Positions 12,996-22,234 of a stretch of 64,000 nucleotides of DNA are shown piece after piece. Source of the DNA: Annona cherimola (lineage: Eukaryota; Streptophyta; Magnoliopsida; Magnoliales; Annonaceae); contig CM059972.1 of the NCBI GenBank assembly GCA_030490835.1, positions 56,463,563 through 56,527,562 of the forward strand, read 5' to 3'. Below the pieces are notes generated by a model. That model was not told the origin of the DNA. It did not search any database and saw only the letters and a program-made list of their open reading frames with translations. Each line of letters opens with the position of its first letter. The first letter of the stretch is position 1. The translations under genes were made by a program, and so were the position numbers.

Positions 12996-13121
12996 TATTT
13001 CATTCCTTAAAATATTCAACAAAATCATTAGTATTCACTTTATACTCAAATTTAACTTTGTTAATCATCAAAACTCATGCTTTGGTCAATTTTATTTTGT
13101 TTTGAACATTGTTTCCAACAA

Positions 13122-13137
13122 TCTCCCCCTTTTTGAT
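13122..13137 (-). other. Polypurine tract of the copia element
   Basis: The minus strand reads CAAAAAGGGGGAGATTG immediately before the LTR start TGTTGG. A second copy of the core AAAAAGGGGGAGAT lies at 13389-13402. Confidence 0.8.
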
Positions 13138-13386
13138 GATTGAAAAAACTAATTTGAGTTTGTACCTTTCAAGAAAATCACAATCATATAGTTTCCAAAA
13201 CAAATCATCATAATAACTTTCAAACAGAGTATAGCAAGCATGAGACACATATTTGAACATAAAACAAGTTTCATAAATCAAATTTCATTTTACAGATTAC
13301 AATGTAAAGCAAAAATGAAACCTCAATACAAACTACCCGACCCAAAATGCTTTAAAGCCTATGCTTGTGTACTCAAATACTCTATT
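13138..13386. other. Copia 3' untranslated spacer
   Basis: AT-rich sequence between the stop of the extra ORF and the polypurine tract. No coding signal seen. Confidence 0.6.
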
Positions 13387-13631
13387 CTATCTCCCCCTTT
13401 TTGTCAATCCTTCAAAAAATGGTTCAATTACCAATGATTTGGTGAATTGAAATTGGGAAATGGGATATGCAGATTGAATGGGTTTGATAGGACGAACATG
13501 AGCAGATGAATAAAATGAAGAGACTGCAGCGGGAGTCGGATCTCGATGAACTGATCCGGAATCGAATGGATCAAGTTCAGGTATGGGCCGATTTTTGTGT
13601 CGCCTAGATGCAAGATGATATCTAATGGTAC
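13387..13631 (-). pseudogene. C-terminal piece of the copia env-like (third) ORF
   Basis: On the minus strand the frame entering from 32096 continues here after the Tat element and one GGTAC copy are removed. It runs about 80 codons with no stop to a TAG at 13387-13389. It is rich in P, S and H and has no recognised domain. The stop codon lies directly after a polypurine tract copy. Read alone, the piece has no start. Confidence 0.7.
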
Positions 13632-14004
13632 TATTCCGGCCTCGTGAGAAAAATATAATTCATTTCATTCTGTTGATTTTTTTTTGAATGTAAAATTGTT
13701 TCCCTGCGGCTTTGAGAATAAATGCTTAATTAATTTCCCAACAAAATTTTAAAGCATCCAATTCTTTAACCGAGTCCGAAAAGTACATCACAGAAATATT
13801 TTGCATTGTGTTCCACATTCCGATTTTACATCTCTAACGAGAAAACCCTTGATTAAAAGAGCTGAATACAATGGTCCATAAAAAAATTCTTAATAATAAT
13901 GAAGTGCGTAGAAGATCCTTCTACGTCTTTACAAGTGCACGAAAGATCGTGTCTGACATAAATATAAAAATAAGTGAGTACACTTCGCCCCGCGTCGTGA
14001 CTCG

Positions 14005-14155
14005 AATCTGAGGTATATGACGCCGCGCGCCATATCTTAAATATGAAGTACATGACGCCGCGTGCCATGACTTAAATATGAGGTACATGACGCCACGCGC
14101 CATGACTTGAATACGAGGTACATGACGCCACGCGCCATGACTTGAATAGGAGTTT
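14005..14155. repeat. ~37 bp tandem repeat, Tat 3' LTR
   Basis: Four to five copies of a unit like GAGGTACATGACGCCACGCG + CCATGACTTGAATA. Matching array at 28957-29104. Confidence 0.8.
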
Positions 14156-14446
14156 ACGCTTAGCCCGTCGACCAGCGATGACTCGGTTTGGGAACTAGTG
14201 AGGGGCCCGTCGGCTACACTAGTGACCCTACACAGCAAACTAAGTGCGCTCTTAGCTTCTGGATTTACACAGTAGACCAGCGTGTCCCGCTTTCAGCTTC
14301 TGTACTTGTACAAGAAACTAGCATCTCCCGCATTCAGCCTCTGGATTGAACAATTGGGTGATTTTACCAAGAAATGGATTCAACCGGATTTAAAAAGTAT
14401 GTTTGGGTCATTTTTGAACAATTAAAAAAAGGTTTGAGCCCAACTG

Positions 14447-14650
14447 GGCTTGTTGGAGGATTTTTGAGCCATCTTGGGCTTTTTGAAGAGTTTTGAGCCA
14501 TCTTGGGCTTTTTGGAGGGTTTTGGGTCATCTTGGGCTTTTTGGAGAGTTTTGAGTCATCTTGGGCTTTTTGGAGAGTTTTGAATCATCTTGGGCTTTTT
14601 GGAGAGTTTTGAATCATCTTGGGCTTTTTGGAGAGTTTTGAGCCCAAGAG
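14447..14650. repeat. ~29 bp tandem repeat (CATCTTGGGCTTTTTGGAGA)
   Basis: Seven to eight near-identical units, each with one TGGGCT. The counterpart array is at about 29405-29592. Confidence 0.85.
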
Positions 14651-14894
14651 GGCTTACTCGGATATTAAGGCTCGGGTTGGGCGAAGAGGTCATATATATA
14701 TATATATTTTGTATATATATAATAGAAAGGTACTTAGCCCTGCGTATCAACTTAACCCACTGTTTGGGGAGTATCTACTCTGGCAAAAGTATACGAAAAT
14801 TCTTTATTTATTTATTTATAATATATAGGTTTTTGAAAGTCTAAAAATATACATATATATATATTTTTTTTTGGGGGCCCGTGGGGCAAATACA

Positions 14895-14925
<31 letters not shown>

Positions 14926-15119
14926 TGAAGGCCCGCGGGACAAAATATTCATTTTTGGAGGCCCGCGGGGCATTTATATAATCTTAGAAATCAAAATCTT
15001 AATTTTTGAATGCCCGCGAGACATCTATGTAATTTTAGAAATCAAAATATTGATTTTTTGGATGCCTTTGAATATATATGTGTATTTTGATATATTTTAT
15101 AGAAAATACTCATATATCT

Positions 15120-15975
15120 ATTTTTATTTTTAAAGGAGAAAATATACTTAACCCGTGTGTCGATTCAACCCGCCAGTCGGGGAGTATCCACGTTGGGAAA
15201 AGTAGTTTTTGAAAATAATATATATGTATATATATATAATATACACATATATATTTTTATTTTATTTTTAAAGGAGACAATATACTTAACCCGTGTCTCA
15301 ATTCAACCCGCCAGTCGGGGAGTATCCACGTTGGGAAAAGTAGTTTTTGAAAATAATATATATGTATATATATTTATATATATATAATATACACATATAT
15401 ATATTTTTATTTTATTTTTAAAGGAGAAAATATACTTAACCCGTGTGTCAATTCAACCCGCCAGTCGGCGAGTATCCACGTTGGGAAAAGTAGTTTTTGA
15501 AAATAATATATATGTATATATATATTTATATATATATAATATACACATATATATTTTTATTTTATTTTTAAAGGAGAAAATATACTTAACCCGTGTGTCA
15601 ATTCAACCCGCCAGTCGGGGAGTATCCACATTGGGAAAAGTAGTTTTTGAAAATAATATATATGTATATATATATTTATATATATATATAATATACACAC
15701 ATATATATTTTTATTTTATTTTTAAAGGAGAAAATATACTTAACCCGTGTGTCAATTCAACCCGCCAGTCGGGGAGTATCCACGTTGGGAAAAGTAGGTT
15801 TTGAAAATAATATATGTGTATATATATATTTATATATATATATAATATACACATATGTATTTTTATTTTATTTTTAAAAGAGAAAATATACTTAACCCGT
15901 GTGTCAATTCAACCCGCCAGTCGGGGAGTATCCACGTTGGGAAAAGTAGTTTTTGAAAATAATATATATATATAT
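15120..15975. repeat. ~150 bp tandem repeat, six units, Tat 3' LTR
   Basis: Six copies of TTAACCCGTGTGTCAATTCA...GTATCCACGTTGGG, each followed by a long (TA)n-rich spacer. CTTAACCCGTGT recurs near 15147, 15284, 15434, 15587, 15737 and 15891. The 5' LTR has five copies. A degenerate unit precedes the array near 14735. Confidence 0.88.
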
Positions 15976-16124
15976 TTATATATATATAATATAAGAAAGA
16001 AACTCTCCTCTTTTTTTTTTTTAACTAAAAAAAAAATATTTGGAGAACTCACGTTCTCTTCTTTGAGCGCGGGAGAGCTCCCTTTCCCCGTCTTCGTTGT
16101 GTTCCGGATGAGAGGTTCAAGTCC

Positions 16125-16132
16125 TATTTATA
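16125..16132 (-). promoter_or_regulatory. TATA box, Tat 3' LTR
   Basis: TATAAATA within the palindrome-like AGTCCTATAAATAGGACT on the minus strand. It is conserved at 30904-30911. Confidence 0.65.
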
Positions 16133-16156
16133 GGACTCTGCCGGGTCTTGGTGCAA

Positions 16157-16350
16157 GTTCCGCGGCTGTGGATGCAAGCTCACGCGGAACCACTTTCCCG
16201 CGGAACCGCCTTCGTGCGGAACCGCTTTCCCGCGGAACTTCATTTACGCGGAACTTATGTTTTCGCGGAACCCCGAGCTGGCGCCGGTTAGTCGCATGTC
16301 CCCACGATATTTGCTTCCGCGGAACTGGTTCAACATGCATAGTTCCGCGC
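16157..16350. repeat. CGCGGAAC-type short repeats in Tat U3
   Basis: About nine irregular copies of (C/A)GCGGAAC(C/T), plus inverted GTTCCGCG, close upstream of the TATA box. Also present at about 30935-31115 in the other LTR. Confidence 0.7.
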
Positions 16351-16390
16351 CACCTAGTTGGATGTAAATGGCCTTGGTTTTGTGCTTTCA

Positions 16391-16590
16391 CCACCGTCTT
16401 TTAGGCAACAATGAATGCCATGTCAATATCCGCATCGGTCTGTATTTGGTAGCAACCGTCTTCCTCCTTGCCAGCCGCTGCTTTTCCCAACAAGAAGGGT
16501 ATGGATTCGCCATGTTCTCTGCCAGCCAAGCGCGCAGAACCTTCAACGGCTTCTCCGGCAGCTGCCGCCCTCCTCCCGAGCACCTGCTTT
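16391..16590 (-). pseudogene. Probable captured homeodomain (TALE-like) fragment
   Basis: On the minus strand the frame 16600-16388 reads LPEKPLKVLRAWLAENMANP then YPS, EKQRLARR, and ends WHSLLPKRRW. Helix 1 (VLRAWLAEN), the NPYPS loop, helix 2 (EKQRLARR) and a corrupted WF..RRRW-like helix 3 are in the order of a TALE/Homeobox_KN domain. The proline-tyrosine-proline loop is the TALE hallmark. The third helix is poor, so this is a decayed piece at best. The same frame is open in the other LTR (31154-31353) with a few substitutions. It lies in U3, in sense with the element. Confidence 0.4.
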
Positions 16591-16659
16591 TTCCAGCCAT
16601 TGCCTTTGCTTTTCTTCGCCATCTCTATCCCTTTGGGTATACAAACGCAGGAAGGCGCG

Positions 16660-17214
<555 letters not shown>

Positions 17215-17332
17215 CCGATCCGCTACATGCTACGCGAGCAGCGCATTCTCTTTGTCGTCTTCTTCGGGAATGGGATTGAAACTGGCACCCGCGCTAACTC
17301 AAACTTGCCCGCTTCAATCTTTGCCCTCATCA

Positions 17333-17346
17333 AATGCCCCCTCAGG
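17333..17346 (-). other. Polypurine tract of the Tat element
   Basis: The minus strand reads CCTGAGGGGGCATT immediately before the LTR start TGATGAGGG. Confidence 0.75.
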
Positions 17347-17442
17347 AATTATGCCGCCGTGGGCCTCTTGTAAAGGCGTGATTCCTGACATGTTGTTTGG
17401 CAGGCTTCTCTTGACTCATGGCGTAATGAGGATTTTTTTTTA

Positions 17443-18975
17443 GGCCATATATATCACAATTCTTTCTCTCAGGCAAAACATAGAGAAGAAACTGAGGGGC
17501 TCCTGGAAGCTTTGACTGAATGATTTCGAACATCTTGTCGACCCTAACAGTAGGTGGAGCACTCCTAAATTGAGGATTCTCTTCAAAGTAATCAAATGGT
17601 TCTGCAATGACAATCCCTTTCATCGCCCCACATTTGTGCAGATTACGAGCAAGAGACCGAACATTGCAGCGAGCAGAAAAGTTTACAATAGCCCATCTTT
17701 CTATTTTTTTGAGGGTCCACAAGTTTCTTATTGCCAACTTTTAACTTTGGTGCATTCAAGACACGGCCTTCTTCTTGAGTGAAGTTACCGTTGATCGAAA
17801 CACCGCATGCCTTCAACATTTCATCAGCACCATAGTTGCTGCTTCTTAATGCATTACTTAAAGTTTGCATCCTTTCTTGTGGTTTCTGTCATGATTTTTC
17901 AACCAGTGATGATCTTTGCAAAGTTGACAGAGATTTAGTATACCTTTGCAATGAAACCAGAGAGCAGAGCTCGACAGGATAGTAAGTGGGGCGTTTTGGC
18001 TTTCCAACATTAATGCATGGCATATTTGCAGAAAACCTAAGCTCAATGTGCCAATAGTTAACAAAATAATCGAAAACTGTAATCTCAATGGCTATCGTCT
18101 CTTCCATTTTTCTGTTTCAAAGTAAACATTTGCTGGTTGCATGGAAGCTCACTTAGCCCTACAATTTTAAATTCCATATTTGAGGGTCTTGTTTTCACCC
18201 TCAGATTCTTCAGAGTTCTCTTTGCCTTTCCCCAATCATGATTTCTAACATTTTGATGAGCCATCAGAAATTCATCAACAGGGCCAGGCCTCATAGTCAT
18301 TGTAGTATACACATCAATATTTAGAGACAAGCCTCCTTGACTGGTTCGGAAGCTAGAATGAAATCCACGACAACTCAAAACTCCACCTCCAATGTCAACA
18401 AAGTTACTAGGATCATTGTGAAAAAAATGACTGCCGAACCAGCATGCTGCCTTAGGATTATATCTAGAACCCTTAAGGCTTCTTGAGAACCCTAGGAATC
18501 GTGTCCTCGCAGAGCTTTTGCAATAGCTTTCATTGGAATTTTGGCAGCAAAACGTATCTCAACTTTGAAAGTCTTGGTCTGATACGAACGCCTTTGCCTT
18601 TTCCGATCTCCCTCCCCGGGGCTGTCATTACCATGAGGACTACTATTCCCACTAACCTTGTTTGAGGACACAACACTGAATTCAAAATTCTGTTGTGGAA
18701 GAGCCCCCACTGTAAACAAGCTCTTCTCACCATCATAAGCGAAGTACTTTCCCTAAAAGTCACCAATATAAGTCTGGTGAACTCTGTCCATGATCTTTCT
18801 TCCGATTCCTTTGCCATCAATAGGTTTACCATCTTCATAAGACAGAGAAACCTTTCCGCCCAGTGCCAGACCTTGCCACTGGAACTCGATTCATTGAGAC
18901 TTTTTTCGCGCTTAGGGGTATGACAGGTGGGGGTGGCGGCAAAGTTTTCTCCTCAGCCTCCGTCTCCTCCACCTC
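17443..18975 (-). pseudogene. Captured AGO4-clade ARGONAUTE fragment (N to MID start, no PIWI)
   Basis: Minus-strand reading, in order: proline-rich N-terminus (PPPPPVIP); YEDGKPIDGKGIGRK and SLFTVGALPQQNFEF of the N domain; DRKRQRRSYQTKTFKVEI; L1 (GGGVLSCRGFHSSFR); PAZ (VFDYFVNYWHIELRF, PCINVGKPKRPTYYP, LCSLVSLQRYTK); then L2 and early MID (KIERWAIVNFSARC, FEENPQFRSAPP, SKLPGAPQFLLY). The blocks run through about 1.5 kb with no intron, so it derives from spliced RNA. Breaks: in-frame stops at 18753-18755 and 17889-17891, frame changes near 18090 and 17700, and small deletions near 18445, 18865 and 17735. MID end and the PIWI slicer domain are missing. AGO4-clade proteins bind 24-nt siRNAs in RNA-directed DNA methylation. 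The fragment lies between integrase and the 3' LTR, in sense with the element, where other retroelements carry env-like ORFs. Confidence 0.92.
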
Positions 18976-19002
18976 CGCAAGAAACCGAGAAGAATGGGAA
19001 AA

Positions 19003-19020
19003 TCCCCCCCCTTTTTTTTT
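19003..19020 (-). other. Second polypurine tract upstream of the ARGONAUTE piece
   Basis: The minus strand reads nine A then eight G then A, a strong PPT-like tract about 1.67 kb before the LTR-adjacent PPT. It directly precedes the captured ARGONAUTE. It may be the ancestral PPT or a central PPT. Confidence 0.5.
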
Positions 19021-19205
19021 GACAACTGCCTTAGTTGTCGAAATATCTGATGATGATGCTCATGGCGGGGAGAATTTGACATCGATAGAGCCGTTACCTG
19101 TTTCTCCTGCTGCTGTAGTGAACTCCATTCGAGTTTTGAAGGAGTCCCTTCCTTCTACGAGGGAGGCTGTAGAGATTCTTTTGATATATGACTTTCTTTG
19201 TAATT
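19021..19205. other. Tat spacer between integrase and second PPT
   Basis: About 185 bp. It has a plus-strand open frame (VEISDDDAHGGENLTSIEPL...) and a minus-strand one, neither of which I recognise. It could be further captured sequence or element 3' UTR. Confidence 0.3.
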
Positions 19206-19676
19206 TCATGGATAGTATCTTTTTAAGTAATTCCCATTCACGGTTGCTTTCATTTGATTTCCGCAATTAACAACTTCATATGTGCCATTGCCATGGACCC
19301 TCTCAATGATGTAAGGCCCTTCCCATTTAGGCTCGAATTTGCCGGTAAGTTTGCCCCCGGCCATAAGCTCTGTGTGTAGCTTTAGCACCAAATCTCCTCT
19401 TTTGAATGAGCGATGCCTCACGACTTTATTATATGCTTCGACCATTCGAGCTTGATAGAGTTTGATCCGTTGCCGTGCTTGAACTCGTTTCTCGTCTAGT
19501 GCCTCGAGCTCGTCGAAGCGAAGTTTGGCTTGTTGTTCAGTGGTTAACCCAGAATGGATGGCAACCCTCAAAGATGCTAACTGAATTTCCACTGGTAAAA
19601 CCGCTTCCGTGCCAAAGATCAATGAATATGGTGTTGCTCCCGTTGCAGTTCGATGTGTGGTTCTGTAGGCCCACAA
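19206..19676 (-). pseudogene. Tat integrase C-terminal domain
   Basis: 156 residues: MWAYRTTHRTATGATPYSLI and FGTEAVLPVEI close the core domain; FKRGDLVLK and the basic tail FEPKWEGPYIIERV, ...YLKRYYP are the GPY/F-type C-terminal domain. The natural stop is at 19206. No chromodomain follows, as expected for Tat. It is separated from the upstream integrase frame by a stop at about 19698. Confidence 0.88.
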
Positions 19677-19697
19677 TGCTTCGGGTAACCTCTCGTG

Positions 19698-21239
19698 CTA
19701 ATCACGCTTATTTTTCACAGTGGTCCTTTTGAGGATTCGAATAATATTTTTGTTAAATGCCTCTGCTTGACCATTCCCTTGTGGGTAATAAGGCGATGAG
19801 AACACTTGCTTGATTCTAAACTTTTGGCATAACTGGTTTACTTTGTCGTTTTTGAATGGTGTGCCATTATCTGAGGTGATTTGATAGGGAACACCGTAAC
19901 GGTAGATGATTTTGTGCTTGATAAATTCAACCACCTCTTGCGCTCGGACTCTCTTGTAAGCTTTAGCTTCCGCCCATTTGGAGAAATAATCCGTAGCGGC
20001 TAAAATATATAGGTGTCCTCTAGATGACGACGGGTTTATCGGACCGACAATATCAAAGCCCCACCAAGAGAAGGGCCACGAGATAGGTGCTGGAGACATT
20101 ACTGAAGCAGGAATATGATAAATATCTCCATTCATTTGGCAGGCTTCACAGGATTTCGCAAAATTGATGGAGTCTTGGACCATTGTGGGCCAATAATAGC
20201 CCAACGTTTTGATCCTATGGTAAAGACGACGTCCAGATTGGTGGGCGCCGCATTCGCTGGAATGCGTCTCTTGAAGAACTTGACAGATGTCATTCCCGTT
20301 AATACAGCGAAGCCAAAGCCCATCAAAAGCAGTCCGATATAAATTATCTTGAAACACGGTATATCGCAAAACAGTCTTTTTCAGTGACTTTCTTGCATTT
20401 GGATCATCTGGTTCAATACCATATTTGAGGTAATTGATGATAGGGATGCGCCAATCATCATTGTTTGTAGTTACCTCGGATACACACCGTCCAATTTGAT
20501 TTACTTGGAGCTCTTCACCATCTTCTATTCTTTGTACTCGAATTGTCATGTCATCAAGCTCATTAAAGGCGAGAATACTGGCCAACTTTGATAGTGCATC
20601 AGCAACTACATTTTCTGACCGAGGAACATGCTCAACCGAAACAATTTCGAATTTTGCCAATAAAGTTTGAGCTTTGTCATAATATTTTCGCAAATGGGGC
20701 AGATGTACTTTGTATTGGTTATTTAACTGTTTGATAACCAATTCAGAGTCCCCAAATATTCGCACAAATAAAATATCTGATTGCAGAAGAAGTTCCATGC
20801 CGATGAGTAAGGCCTCATACTCAGCTTCATTATTTGTCGTGCTTCTTCCAAGAAAATATGAGTGCGGGAATAAGTCTTTATGAGGGGAGACTACGACAAT
20901 TCCAACACCAGCTCCGGATGGCTTGGAAGCGCCATCGAAATACATTTGCCACATTGGATCATCATTTGCATAGAAAACCCTTTCATCAGGTAGGTTTTCT
21001 AAGATGGGAAATTCTTCTTCAAGTGGATGGGATGCTAGGAAATCCGCTAACACTTGCCCTTTCACTGCCTTTCGTGGCACATATTTGATATCAAATTCAG
21101 ATAGCAGCAGTGACCATTTTGCTAGGTGTCCTGAAAGCATTGGTCTAGTGATCAGGAACTTGAGGGGATCAGCCTTCGATATAAGTATGATTTGATGCCC
21201 GAGGAAGTAATGTCTTAGCTTTTGTGCCACAAAAACCAA
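19698..21239 (-). CDS. Tat RNase H end, second RNase H and integrase core
   Basis: A 513-residue open frame. Residues ~1-75 are the end of the gypsy RNase H/connection (LAKWSLLLSEFDIKYVPRK). Residues ~95-220 form a complete second, archaeal-type RNase H: MYFDGASKPSGAGVGIV, TNNEAEYEALLIGMELL and GDSELVIKQL supply the acidic active site. Integrase follows: HHCC (H..ECGAH...CEACQ), then the DDE core with FDIVGP, ITSDNGTPF and QGNGQAEAFNK. The dual RNase H defines the Tat clade. It is part of a larger polyprotein whose upstream frame is broken, so the apparent start is not a true initiator. Confidence 0.88.
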   Translation of the reverse strand: MVFVAQKLRHYFLGHQIILISKADPLKFLITRPMLSGHLAKWSLLLSEFDIKYVPRKAVKGQVLADFLASHPLEEEFPILENLPDERVFYANDDPMWQMYFDGASKPSGAGVGIVVVSPHKDLFPHSYFLGRSTTNNEAEYEALLIGMELLLQSDILFVRIFGDSELVIKQLNNQYKVHLPHLRKYYDKAQTLLAKFEIVSVEHVPRSENVVADALSKLASILAFNELDDMTIRVQRIEDGEELQVNQIGRCVSEVTTNNDDWRIPIINYLKYGIEPDDPNARKSLKKTVLRYTVFQDNLYRTAFDGLWLRCINGNDICQVLQETHSSECGAHQSGRRLYHRIKTLGYYWPTMVQDSINFAKSCEACQMNGDIYHIPASVMSPAPISWPFSWWGFDIVGPINPSSSRGHLYILAATDYFSKWAEAKAYKRVRAQEVVEFIKHKIIYRYGVPYQITSDNGTPFKNDKVNQLCQKFRIKQVFSSPYYPQGNGQAEAFNKNIIRILKRTTVKNKRD

Positions 21240-22234
21240 TGCTAGACAAATCTTCTCGATCGAGGAATAATTACATTCAGCTTGTAATAATCGACGACGA
21301 GGTAATATGCGGCTTGCTCTTTGCCTTGAGCATTTTCTTGTGCGAGCAATGCCCCCAGTGATTGTGGGCTGGCAGCAATATAGAGAATGAGCGGCTTTCC
21401 TTTTACTGGAGTTGTCAAAACAGGAGGATTTTACAGCAATTCTTTGATTGCTTCAAAGGCCTGTTGGCATTTCGCGTCCCACTGGAAAGTCGTATCTTTT
21501 CTCATTAACTTGTGGAAGGGCTGGCACCGGCCGGACAAGTTGGAGATGAAAGGCCAGATATACGACAATTGGCCTTGCAAACTCTTAAGTTCTCTGAGGT
21601 TTCGTGGAGGCGGCATATTTTGAATTGCTTCCGTTTTGAGTGGATCGACTTCGATTCCCCTTTGGCGGATTATGAACCCGAGGAATTTCCCAGATGATAC
21701 TCCGAATGCACATTTGAGAGGATTCATCTTGAGATCATACTTTCTTAGACGCAGAAATACCGACCTCAACTCTTCTTTATGCCTATCGTGACCTTCAGAT
21801 CTTACAACCAGGTCATCGACATAACACTCAACATGTTTGTGTAACATATCATGAAATATGTTTTGCATGGCCCTTTGATAAGTTGCCCCAGCATTCTTAA
21901 GACCAAAAGGCATGACTTTGTAGCAAAAGACACCCATCAGTGTTCGAAATGCTGTTGCGGCTTCATCTGCTGGCGCCATCTTGATTTGATTATATCCCGA
22001 ATATCCATTCATAAAGGAGAATGTGTCGTACAGAGCTGTGCTGTCGATTAGCAAATCAGTGAAAGGAAGAGGAAATTCATCTTTAGGGCATGCTTCGTTT
22101 AGATCTCGAAAATCTACGCAAATGCGGATCTGCCCGTTTTTCTTTTTGACAGGAACAAGGCTAGAAATCCATTTTGGAAATTTGATTTCCCGAATGAATT
22201 CAGCATTAATGAGTTTTTCAACTTCCTTGATGAT
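21240..22234 (-). pseudogene. Tat reverse transcriptase core and first RNase H start
   Basis: 22234-22055 encodes WISSLVPVKKKNGQIRICVD, and 22054-21431 continues with FSFMNGYSGYNQIKMAP, MPFGLKNAGATYQRAM and the catalytic box YVDDLVV, followed by the thumb (KCAFGVSSGKFLGFI). 21430-21240 holds the RNase H start (PLILYIAASPQSLGALLAQE), with stops. A stop separates it from the upstream frame at 22235. This enzyme copies the element RNA into DNA; here it is disrupted in several places. Confidence 0.87.

Larger units (their letters stand above)
11850..13120 (-). mobile_element. Copia 3' LTR, second segment
   Basis: Matches about 39396-40675. It ends ...GTTTCCAACA next to the polypurine tract. The segment holds the U3 promoter and the dense GTCGAC motif array, and has only scattered differences from the 5' LTR. 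ORFs predicted here read through the repeat array and are not genes. Confidence 0.88.

Noticed and set aside
12112..13010. Several overlapping ORFs with repeated VDS.CDLG / SQ.EST.SAT peptides
   Set aside because: Produced by the GTCGAC repeat array in all frames of the LTR; the same ORFs recur in the other LTR and there is no start context.
15157..16404. ORFs with NNIYVYIYLYIYNIHIYIFI repeats that look like membrane proteins
   Set aside because: Translation of the (TA)n-rich 150 bp tandem repeat.
17215..17332. RYMLREQRILFVVFFGNGIE in the LTR, vaguely ClpP-like
   Set aside because: Too short and without the catalytic context; not supported as a captured ClpP piece.
18863..19270. Plus-strand ORF of 135 aa overlapping the ARGONAUTE 5' end
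   Set aside because: Half of it is the antisense of the AGO piece. The rest (VEISDDDAHGG...) matches nothing I recognise, so it is noted only as spacer.
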